Assembly (NCBI RefSeq): GCF_017591425.1
Contig: NW_024465885.1
Location: 43,085,001 to 43,149,000, forward strand
Origin: Ochotona curzoniae
Lineage: Eukaryota > Chordata > Mammalia > Lagomorpha > Ochotonidae
Direction: 5' to 3'
Length of the DNA stretch: 64,000 bases
In this document: positions 27,601 to 39,600 of the stretch, in pieces
Position numbering within the stretch: position 1 is the stretch's first letter
Layout: every line of letters starts with the position of its first letter
Position numbers and translations under genes: made by a program
Notes under the pieces: model-generated
The model's database searches: none
What the model saw: the letters and a program-made list of their open reading frames with translations, nothing else
What the model was told of the DNA's origin: nothing

Positions 27601-30600
27601 ACCACAAACAAAGACCTTGTTACCCAACAACTGCAGTGCTGGCATCTCCTATGGATGCCAGTTCTGACCTAGCTCCCGGGCAACCGTCTAGGAAAGCAGC
27701 GGAAGGTGGCCCCAGGGCTTAGGCACTTGCAACCACACAGGAGCAGTCATCTGGGGGGTGAGCCAGTGTATAACCTCTCTCCCCTTTTCTCTGTAATTCT
27801 GCCTTTCAAACAAAAGTAAATCTAGGGCCCAGCGGTGTGATCTAGCAGCTAAAGTCCTCGCCTTGAACACGCCGGGATCCCATATGGGCGCTGGTTTATA
27901 TCCCGGCAGCTCCACTTACCATCCAGCTCCCTGCTTGTGGCCTGGGAAAGCAGTGGAGGACAGCCCAAAGCCTTGGGACCCTGCACCCATGTGGGAGACC
28001 CGGAAGAGGTTCCTGGTTCCCAGCTTCGGATTGGCGCAGCACTGGCTATTGCAGTCACTTGGGGAATGAATCATTGGATGGAAGATCTTCCTCTCTGTCT
28101 CTTCTCCTCTTTATACATCTGACTTTGTAATAAAAATAAATAACTCTTAATTTAAAAAAAAGTAAATCTAAAAGAAAGGAAAGGAAATGGCAAAATCAAA
28201 CCTCAGCAGGGGGAACTCCCTTCCAAAAGTTCACTGACCTCTTTCCTCAGACAGAAGAAAAAACAAATGTGTGAGTGTAAAAAATACAAATATGGCACCT
28301 TTCTTTTTAATGGCTTAAGTTGTTGTTTAATCATTTGCTTTTAAAGATTTATTTATTTTTATTGGAAAGGCAGATATACAGAGGAGGAGGAGAGATAGAG
28401 AGGAAGAGCTTCCGTCCGATGATTCACTCCCCAAGTGACCACAATGGCAGGAACTGAGCCCATCCGAAGCCAGGAGCCAGAGCTCTTCCGGGTCTCCCAC
28501 GCGGGTGCAGGGTCCCAAGGCTTTGGGCTGTTCTCCACTGCTTTCCCAGGCCACAGGCAGGCAGCTGGATGGGAAACAGGGCTGAAGGGATTAGAACCGG
28601 CGACCATACGGGATCCCAGCACGTTCAATGCGAGGACTTTAACCAGTATGCTATTGTGCCAGGCCCAAGATTTATTTTTATTTATTTATTTTTTTTTTTT
28701 AAAGATTTTTTATTTTTATTATTTTTTCATTGGAAAGGCGGATATACAGAGAGGAGAGACAGAGAGGAAGATCTTCCGTCCGATGATTCACTCCCCAAGT
28801 GAGCGCAACGGGCAGATACTATGCCGATCCGAAGCCAGGAGCCTCTTCCGGGTCTCCCACGCGGGTGCAGGTTCCCAAAGCTTTGGGCCGTCCTCGACTG
28901 CTTTCCCAGGCCACAAGCAGGGAGCTGGAAGGGAAGCGGGGCTGCCGGGATTAGAACCGGCGCCCATATGGGATCCCGGGGGTGCAAGGCGAGGACCTTT
29001 AACCACTTGCGCCACCGCGCCGGGCCCTATTTATTTTTTTTTTAAAGATTTATTTTTATTATTTTTTTATTGGAAAGGCAGATATACAGAGAGGAGAGAC
29101 AGAGAGGAAGAGCTTCCGTCCGATGATTCACTCCCTAAGTGAGCGCAACGGCCGATGCTATGCCGATCTGAAGCCAGGAGCCTCTTCTGGGTCTCCCACG
29201 CGGGTGCAGGGTCCCAAAGCTTTGGGCCGTCCTCGACTGCTTTCCCGGGCCACAGGCAGGGAGCTGGAAGGGAAGCGGGGCTGCCGGGATAGAACTGGCG
29301 CCCATATGGGATCCCGGGCGTGCAAGGCGAGGACCTTAACCACTTGCACCACTGCGCCGGGCCCGAGATTTATTTTTAAAACATTTTTATTTGGCCCCAG
29401 CGCAGTAGTCTAGTGGCTAAAACTCCTTGCATTGCATGTGCCGGAATCCCATATAGGCACTGGTTTATGTCCCAGCAGCCCCGGTTCCTCCTTGTGGCCT
29501 GGGAAAGCAGTCCCTGTGGTCTGGGAAATCAGTTAAAGACGGTCTAAGGCCTTGGGATCCTGTATGCACATGGGGGATTCAGAGCAAACTCTTGGCTCCT
29601 GGCTCTGGGTTGGCTCAGCTCTGACAATTGCAGTGACTTAGGTAGTGAACCAGTGAACAAATCTTTCTTCTCTCTGTATCTCCTCTCTGTAAATCTGCCT
29701 TTTCAATAGCTTTTTAAAAAACATTTCCTTACTTGTATTGGAAAGTCAGCTAAACAGAGAGGAGGAGATACAGAGAGAAGGATTTGTTCACTGGTTTACT
29801 GCCCAAGTGGCTGCAACTGTCAGAACTGAGCTGATTCAAAGCCAGAAGCCAGACCTTCTTCCGAGTCTCCCACGTGGGTGCAGGGTCCTAAGGCTTTGAG
29901 CTGTCCTCTACTGCTTTCCCAGGCCACAAGCAGAGAGCTGGGTGGATGGTAAGTGGAGAAGCCGCGACATGAGTCAGCACCCATATGGGATCCTGCAGTA
30001 TACAAGGCATGGATTTAGCCACTGGGCCATCACACAAGGCCCAGTTTGTTTTTAATCCAAAGTGCTCGAGAGATTGATGCATGCTTCAAAACGTCATAAA
30101 ACCATTTCTGAAATTCAGGCCAGCACAAGGTGTTTGCCCACCTGTCCTTTTTGTTTCTCACTGATTTCAAATTCCTACACCTTACAGAGGCCCGGATAGC
30201 TCAGTCGGTAGAGCATCAGACTTTTAACCTGAGGATCAAATTCCTACACCTTCACTTAGCAGGTGAAAGAAGTTACTACTACGAGAAAACAAAAACAAAA
30301 TGCTACAGTAAAACCAAGCAGGCAAAGAAAAACAAAAGGATGACAAGACAACTGCCAGAGTTTGACCAGCACTTGGCTCACCAAGGCCTTAAGTGTATAC
30401 TCGCTAAGCATTTAGGTCAGCAGCACTAAGTGGCCGGGCACCAGACTTTTAATCTAATTATGCAGTTGAGGTGTGGCCTGGAGGGAGGTCCTTACACCCC
30501 TCTATGGAAGAAGTGCTCAAGAGTAGGCTGGGCGCTCAAGTAAGCCAGGCCAGTCTTTGGCTCTGCTTCCTGCCTTGTGGTGCGATGCTTTTTTCTGTCT

Positions 30601-33600
30601 GTGTGCCCTACCTCAGCACAGCCATGGTCACTGGTGGCTGAAGCAAGGTGGCAGCCCACGGTCGGACTGTGAGCCTCCAAAACCAGGGGGCAAAACCAGC
30701 TTCCTTCCAGCCCAAGTGGCTTTCGTTAGGCACTTTGTAGTAATAACAAAATGTGAACACAATGACAAGTGGAACAGGGGGGAAAACACACACACACACA
30801 CACACACACAATGGTTCCAATGACTGGCGCTCGGCTAGGCCAATGCCAGGAGCTTAGATTCCATGTATCTCTCTCCCACTGGGATGGCAGAGACCCAAGC
30901 ACTTGGGCCATCTCCTACTGTTTTCCTAGGTGCATTAGCAAGAAGCTGAATTGGAAGTGGAGCAGTTGGGACACAGCCAGGTGCCCGCACAGGATGCTGG
31001 GGTAACAAGTAACCTGCAGTACTCAACACCAGCCCCCATGTTTATCTTTTAATGCCATCTTCCCATTACCTTTCCAAAGCCCCCTGTACTACACACTACA
31101 AAGTTTACGAGAGGGCCCAGCACGATGACCTAGCAGCTAAAGTCCTGTCTTGAATGCACTGGGATCCCACAGGACACTGGTTCATATCCTGGCAGCTCCA
31201 CTTCCCATCCAGGTCCCTGTTTGTGGCCTGGGAAAACACTCAAGGACGGCCCAAAGTCTTGGGACCCTGCACGCACGTGGGGAGACCTGGAGGAAGTTCC
31301 TGACTCCTGGCTTCGGATCAGCACAGCACTGGCAGTCACACTCACTTGGGAAGTGAGTTATCAGACGAAAGATATTTCTCTCTGTCTCTCCTCTTCTCTG
31401 TATGTCTGACTTTGCAATAAAAATAAATAAACCTTAAATAAATACATAAATAAAAGCAAAGTCTACGAGACTATAATCAACACCAGATTTGGACCTGATA
31501 CTCTCCCTGCTGATGAAGCATTATCATAATTGAAATGTGTTATACAATCCAAGCGCACAGTTGTGGAATCCTGTCAGCAGTCTGGCTGATACAGTCAACT
31601 CCTAGAGTCTAACCTTTAATACCACAAGCATCTCCCCTCCCTGGGAGAAAGGATACATCCTCTGCAGTATCCTTTAAAACTGCTCTCCGCCCAGGGGCGG
31701 GACATGGAACACCAAGAAGTTCTCCCTGTCTCTCACTGCCCATTCTCCAAGGTGAGGAAGCGCCCACCATTCTAGTTACAACTGCACGAGGTCCTTAGTT
31801 TGCACTAGGCAGTCACGCTCGTGATAACATCTGAGGACCGGTCCCCGTGCCCCCACAGGGTTCACACACACGTGGTCTCACTTTACCTGCCAAAGGTGCC
31901 CAGGGATGCATCGTAGAAGTTAATGCCATGCTTGAGGGAGCAGCAAAGCTCCAGCAGGAAGCCGTGAACCAGCTCCCGCACCATGGCCGTCCCCGCCTCT
32001 CCCGCAGACACCTGAGAGGGGTGCAAAAGAGAAACAGTGAATCCCAAACCTCTGCACAGCTCGGAAATAAAGACGGAGGACTTCCACACGCTGAAGACTC
32101 AGCATCAGTCCAAGAGCCCAAGACGCAAGAAGTGAAACATGGATGCACCAGCAGGACGGAAAGGCGCTCACACGGGGCAGGTTTCAACATGTCTTTCTAA
32201 AAGCTTAAAAATGACTTCATTTCCCTTGCTCTTCCGAATAAAACCCCACATTTGCGAGGGTTTTTACGAAGCCCCTGAGGCTTCCTGGCAATGGGGCGGA
32301 AAGACAAGTTCAAGACAAGAGGACCTGGGCAAATTACAGTGGGCCACGGGGCTGGATGAATGATCAAAGAGCTAGCAGGAAGTGTGAGTCCTCACCACTC
32401 GGCCAAGTCCACGGTCAGAAATGTCCCCAGGGAAAACGCAAAGGGGGAAAGTTCAAATGCACAACGGACTTGGGTTGATGTGAGAGCAACTGCTTTCAAT
32501 CTGGTATCACATTAGCTGCTCTAAAATAAAGTATTTACATCTTGGGCCCAGCTTGGTAGCCTCACGGCTAAAGTCCTCGCCTTGAACACGCCAGGATCCC
32601 ATATGGGCGCCAGTTTTAATCCTGGCACCCTGCTTCCCATCCAGCTCCCTGCTTGCGGCCTGGGAGGGCAGCTGAGGGCGGCCCAAAGCCTTGGGACCCT
32701 GCACCCATGTGAGAGACCAGGAGGAGGCTCCTGGCTCCTGGCTTTGGATAGGCTCAGCTCCTGCTGTTGCAGCAGCTTGGGGAATGAACTATTGGACGGA
32801 AGATCTTCTTTTCCATCTCCTCCTCTGTATATCTGCTTTTCCAATAAAAATTAAATATTCTTTAAAAAGACAAGAGAGAAAACATCCTTTAAAAAAATTA
32901 TTCGCATCTGTAACTGAGGCTGTGGACACCTGAAAGAAAGAGCAGGGGGTGGGTGCACTGGTCTAAAGCTAAAGACATGCATCCCAGGAGAACCTCAGGG
33001 GCTGCCCGCCTGGCCAAAGGTGCCAACGGGTTTCTCATTAACGAAAAGAAAATCCAATACAGATTATAATAACTCAGGGAGCAGAACAGAAGTCTCAGTG
33101 TCACAACATTTTTTTTTTTAAATTTTACAAAATATGCGGCATAGAAACTAGGGCAAGCTAGCCAGATAGCTGTAAGTCCAAAGAGATCTGAGGGTGTGGC
33201 ATGCTGCTGTCAGCTGGGAGCATCCCTCCACCCCGACCCTGGGACGAGAGCACCTGTGAGGCGCCGAGGACCACGCACCTCCATGTCTTCCGGGTTGTCG
33301 GGGCTCACGTCGGCAATCCCGTTCCAGGCGTAGAGAGAGGCTATGTGGCTGAGCAGCTGCGCCGTGAAGAAACGCACCTTCTGGGTCTTCGTGATACTTT
33401 TGTTGTGAACCACCTGCGGACGAGGATGAGGCTCGGTTCATTTCCGCAATGACCTCCACTGTGTTCTCATCCCTCTAACTACAGCACATGCTAATGGCAA
33501 AAGCTTGATTAAACAAAAAGGAAAATAGAACCATGAGATCCATCCACATGCTCAACCTTGGGACACCCAGTTGGCACTCTGGTGCATTTACTTTGAGTCT

Positions 33601-36600
33601 CTGCACACGTGTGCGAGTGTGCGAGCACACACGTGTATGCACACACGCGCTGCCTATCACCTGAGATTCTGTTTATGCGTGGCCGTGTATCTCCTCTACT
33701 TACATAAGGAAAGCTGCTTTTTCTGCTTTATTAAATATTCCCTTAGAAGAGGGAGTGAGGAATCTATTTTTTCCTTGCCAAAGGCCAACGGATATTTTTA
33801 ACATCACTTGCGGGACATACAAAATTACCAACTTAAAAATGAGCCTGCTACAGATTTATTCAATTTTGAATTCTACCTGTGGTTGCTCTGGCAGGGCCAA
33901 GATCAAATTATCTTTGCAGGCCTGAAGTGGCCTGCAGGCAGGAAGCTCCCCACCCCTGCACTACAGCATCATCGTGGGGGCCGGCACTGTGGTGTAGCGG
34001 GTAAAGCCATGGCCTGCAACACCAACAGCCTATGTGTGTGCTGGTTCGTGGCTCAGCTGCTCTGCTTCTGACTCTGTTCCCTGCTAATATCCTGATAGTA
34101 GAAGACACACGAGGAAGACCTGGAAGAAACTCCTGGCTCCTGACTTCCGTCTGACCCAGCCCTGACCATTACAACCATTTGGGGAGTGACCCAGTGGGCA
34201 GAAGATTTCTCTCTTTCATCTCTCTCTCTAACTCTGCCTTTCAAAATAAATAAAGTTCATGACAGTTACACAGGCTTACCAGGCAATGTCAAACAAGGCT
34301 TTTCTCCCACAGTTGACAGGATGTGAAACACCTGCCATCCTTCAGCTTTTTTTGGTCCTGGTCTTTGTTCATCACCAAGAGCAAGTGTCTGCTTACGTAA
34401 CTGCTTCCCATTCATCCTACACATTGTAACCCCCTACAAAGGCAGCTGTGGTTCTAGCATCCCATAAAACTCCAGGGAATCCCTCTTCTTTGATGAGAGC
34501 CAAAGGGATAATGGGAGTGCTGTTTCCCAAACACGTACCTTTGTTTTCAGTGTGGACAACAAAATATTGATGGTAGAAATCCTATCTTCCTTTATGCCTG
34601 AGCTAAAAATGCAAGGAATAAATTCTGAAAAGAAAAGTTTCAAAGCATTAAACTCAGAAGCATTTGGAAAAGGAAAACAGGTGGGCACACATTACTGTTT
34701 AGTAAGCAATGTCATCTGCCGTTTTTTTTTTTCCAAGAAATGATTTTAGCTTTGTCCTTTTTAATTATACAAGTTCACTGCATCATAATAACCCCTTTCC
34801 TGACAAAGTAAACCAAGAGCTCTTAAAGACGAAACAATGACAGAATTTTTTAAAGAAGCAGTTTCATGATTCTTTTTCTTTACTCATAGTAAGTAAAATC
34901 AACACTGACTGTTTGAAAGTGTGTGTTGCGACAGTGTTCTAATACTCCATTGTTCAGTTGTGTTCCCGGCAGGAGAGACAGGCTAGGGCAGACTTCCGTG
35001 TGCCTCTGTTTGCTTCTGGCTCACTCCTGGTACTTTCTGACCCCTGAAGAGACAGCCACCCCCTGGAGTGCCACACTGTGTCCCTGGCCAACGCACCGTG
35101 ACCCAGGGCAGAAGCACCTGAGCCACTCCAATGTCACTTATTCTGCACTTCATCTCTATGAAAGCAAATTCTTTATTCTTAGAAAAAAGAAAATCAGGAA
35201 GCTGGCACTGTGGTATAGTAGGTTAAGCTTCTGCCTGCAATGCTGGCATCCCACATAGGATGGGTGTGTGTTCCGCCTTTGTCTGCCCACCCTGCGCTCC
35301 GAGGTTGGCACCTGTCCTGGGCAGGGTATTGGCTGGCAGCTGGTTGGTGGAACAGGAACACCCATGTGCTTTCTGAGCTGCGGGAACAAACCAACATCAC
35401 CTCTGCTTCGCCACACACACGCATGCGCGCACATACCTTTCAGTTCCAGCACCTGCACTATGGTGTTGTCATCCCCTGCGATGAGGAAGGACAGGGCAAA
35501 CTGGATGTAGGCCAGCCGGACATCGGGCACTCCCTAAGGACGGAGCAGACCATGTGTCAAGGGCACAGTCCACATAGTACAAAAGGACAGAATGGACAGT
35601 GGCAGGCACACGCCCCTCCTGCTGCGCCATTATTCCTGCCCCCGTCAGCAGGCGGTGGAGGCCCAAAGCCAGCGTTCTTTGCTTACTTTTTTTTTTTTTA
35701 AAGATTTATTTATTTCTATTGGAAAGGCAGATATACAGAGAGGAGGAAAGACAGAGAAGAAAATCCTCCATCCGATGGTTCACTTCCCAAGTGACTGCAA
35801 CGGCTGGAGCTGAGTCAATCCAAAGCCAAGAGCCAGGAGCTCCTCCGGGTCTCCCAAGCGGGTGCAGGGTCCCAAGGCTTCCTCGATCGCCTTCCCAGGC
35901 CACAGACAGGGAGCTGGATGGGAAGCGGGGCTGTTGGGATATGAACCAGCGCTCATATGGGATCCTGGTGCATGCAAGGTGAGGACCTTAACCACTATGC
36001 CATTGCGCTGGGCCCTGTTTGCTTACTTTTATTTGAACAGAGTTACAGAGACAGAGACAGAGATACCACCTTCCATGCGCTGATCACTCCCCCACACAGC
36101 TGTAACGGCCAACTCCAAAGCCAGGAATCAGGAGTTTCTCCCATGTGGGCATCAGGGATCGGAGCAATCCTCCACTGCCCTCCCAGGTGCAAATGCTGCA
36201 AGCCTCCCCAGGCCTTGTGGCCGGCACTGCCCTGTGGGCTTCAGCCATGTGACCCAGGATGGTGGGTGCCCTTGACAAGAGTCTAAAAACCTTGATGAGT
36301 GGCTAAGCCAAACTATTCATCATTCCATGTGTGGTAAGGCCCCCGAGACGCGCGTCAGGCAAGGCCCCGGGCGACCGTGTTGGAGCCAACGTGTGCGGCT
36401 AACCCTGCACTGTGGAACTGGAAGTGGATCCCTCCCCAACAGGCACTCGGCAGGCGCACTAGTTCACTGCCAAGAAACAAGCAGAATCACCGAGACTGAA
36501 TCCCTGAATACCAGGGAAGCTAAAGAAGCAATCTCTGCCTTCCAGAGATTTCTGTGTCCCTGAATAATGGCGGTAGAGGGTGGGGAGCAGGAGTGATGAC

Positions 36601-39600
36601 CATGATGACCATTATACCTGCTACTTATCGAGTCCTCAGAGCAACTCGAGGTTCAGATGCCTGTCACAACCATTTCACAGATGAAGAAACTGAGGCAAAG
36701 AAAACCTCACTCGACAGACCGGTGTTGGTTGTGCAGTGGCTTAACTGTGAGCAATGCTGGCATTCCAAAAGGGCTATAGTTCCAATCCCAGCTGCTCTGC
36801 TTCCAATCCCGTTCCTTGTTAACACACCTGGGAAAGCAGCAGTACATGGCCTCAGTTCCCGAGGCCTTGCATCCACATGGGAGACCCAGATGAAGCTCCT
36901 GTCTCCTGGTGGTCCTGGCTGCTGTGGGCTGGTGGGGAGTGAACCAGCGGACGGCAGCTGTCTCCTTCCGCCCCGTCTCTCTGCCTTTCAAGCCAATTTC
37001 AGTAACTAAAACAATTAAAAATACAAAGAGCTCACTCAAAGGCACGCAGCAAGAGTGCCCAGGACCCCGGGGTCACACACCTGGCTACCCTGACTGTGGA
37101 GCAGCTCCCCGCTGCTTCTCAATGCTGAGGCCCACTCATGTCACATTCTCTCTTAGTGGCACCATTTAGGTCTCAGTGACCTTGGGGCAAAGGAAAGGAT
37201 GGCCACCCCTGTTGGCTCACCCAAGGATCTAGGCTCACGCATGCGTCATACTTCAGCACGTCCTTGCTTGGTCAAGGCTGGATTTTTTTTTTTTTAAGAT
37301 TTATTTATTTTTATTGCAAAGTCAGATATACAGAGAGGAGGAGAGACAGAGAGGAAGATCTTCCATCTGATGATTCACTCCCCTAGTGACCGCAACGGCT
37401 GGAGCTGTGCCGGTCTGAAGCCAGGAGACAGGAACCTCCTCCAGGTCTCCCCACGCACATGCAAGGTCCCAAGGCTTTGAGCCATTCTCAAATGCCTCCT
37501 AGGCCACAAGCAGGGAGCTGGATGGGAAGTGAAGCTGCCGGGGTAAGAAACTGTATCCATATGGGATCTTGGCACATTTAAGGCGAGGACTTAAGCCACT
37601 AGGCCATCGTGCTGGGCCCAAGGCTGGCTTTGATACATGGATCCTTTTTTTTTTGTAAAGATTTATTTATTTTTATTGCAAAGTCAGATGTATAGAGAGG
37701 AGGAGAGATAGAGAAGAAGATCCTCCGTCTGACAATTCACTCCCCAAGGGACCACAATGGCCAGTGCTGTGCCGATCCGGAGCCAGGAGCCAGGAACTTC
37801 TCCAGGTCTCCCACATGGGTGCAGGATCCCCAAAGCATTGGGCCGTCCTCAACTGCTCTCCCAGGCCACAAGCAGGGAGCTGGATGGGAAGTGGAGCTGC
37901 TGAGATTAGAACCGGCACTCATATGGGATCCCGGGCATACAAGGTGAGGACTTTAGCCGCTAGGCCACCGCGCCGGGCCCAATACAAAGATCCTGAGATG
38001 CTTGGGCTACCGTCTCTGTCTCCAGGAAGCTCCTCACCACTCCCTCACTGTTCAAACAAGAGAGCACTAGCTCCAACACTGACCGCAGGAAAGGACTTTT
38101 GGCAAACCTTTGGCCTTGGAGGAATTAAATCAGGCTGTGCTTGTTCCCTGCTAGTGAAGAGGACACACAATGGTCCCAATTTCTGCTCAACTAGCATTAT
38201 TTGGAGTCAGGGCCCTGGAAAACTTGGACACTTGAACCCACTGTCTCCTGTTCTAGATCTTTCTATCCTACTTGTACATGACAGCATTGGGCTAGACTGT
38301 TTTTCAGGTCCCTAAAGCAATTCAGTTATCACCCAACTCCATCTTGTATATGCTAGACACTTCCCTAACACTGCAGGAATGGGACGGAACCCCTGACACA
38401 TACCCACCTGTTGGTCACTCCAAGGTGGCCACAGTGCAGGCATCCACACAGCTGCCTGGGTTGCTACCCTCAGCACACTCCATCTGAGGCATCCCACTCC
38501 CTGTGGTGCAGTGGGTTAAGCCGTCACTTGTGAGGATAGCATCCCACAGGAGCATAGGTGTGAGTCCCAGCTGCTCCACATCCAATCGAGCTCCCTGCTG
38601 GTACACCTGGGAAGATGGCAGAAGATGGCCTATGTGATTTGGCAGCTGCCACTGGCAGGGCAGTGTCAGAGCTCCTGGCTTTAGCCTAGCCCATCTCCAA
38701 CTAGGAAGTGAACAGACCGACAGAAGAGCCCTCTCTGTCTCTCTCTCTCTGTTTACTCTGCTTTTCAAACAAATTAATCTGAAAGAAAGAGAGAAAGAAA
38801 GAAAGAGAAAAAGAAAAGAAAGAAGCCCACTTGCACTCAAAGCTGGCCTGCGCCTACTCCTCATTCCTCTCGTGTGACCTCGCGGCGTCAGGATCCCGGG
38901 CAGCGAAATCCTGTCTAAAACAGACCACGATGTATCTGGCAAAGCTGCTCCTTGGCACAGGACTTTAACAATGCTTTCTTTGGCTGCGTGAGTCTATCCA
39001 TAATCCTCTTCGTGCTTGAGGCTTTAAATAATGTTCCAATGCACTCATAAAAGGAGAGGGGGAAAAACACTTAACTAGCATATTCAACAACTAAAAGTCA
39101 CACACACACACACGCACACACACACACTCACAAAGGGTGTTGGGTGAGGCAAAGCAAGAAAAACTCCCAAGATTCGAAAGAGGTTTAAGTAACCTATCAG
39201 CCAGACACGTGTGCCCCTCGCCGGGATCATGACTTGAACCGTGGAGCATAAACCTATTCGGGGGTAGTCAGGAGGAGCTGAGATCGGAGCTGGGTCTATG
39301 AGATGACACTGGGAACTGATCGATGGCGTGTGTGTGGTGGTGTTAAAGACAAGGGCTGGGGAAGGCCTTACAGTGTCAAGAGCACATGCTGACACCCAAG
39401 CTCAGGATTGCTGTGTGCTCCTTAGAAGCCAGGAGCTTCTTTCAGCTGTGAGCACTCCTGACATGCCCTCGGCTGTGAAGGTGTCTATCTGGGTACCATT
39501 CCTGTTTAAGACATCGATACAGAAGAACACGGGAAAGAGGGTAAAAACACTCCAACTCAGCAGTAATTCCCATTCTACAGCTCACTGAGAAGCACAGCCT

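Larger units (their letters stand above)
27272..31886. other. URB1 intron 8, SINE-dense
   Basis: A 4.6-kb intron holding about nine CSINEs in both orientations, a CA repeat and the tailless tRNA insertion. Unique DNA is limited mainly to 28170-28335, 30043-30785 and 31460-31886. Confidence 0.8.

Noticed and set aside
28435..29142. 235-codon plus-strand frame over the CSINE cluster
   Set aside because: It is made of antisense CSINE sequence. The same peptide words recur wherever a reverse CSINE is present.
30190..30235. Functional tRNA-Lys gene
   Set aside because: The T arm, the 3' acceptor strand and a terminator T-run in the right place are missing, and target duplications flank it.
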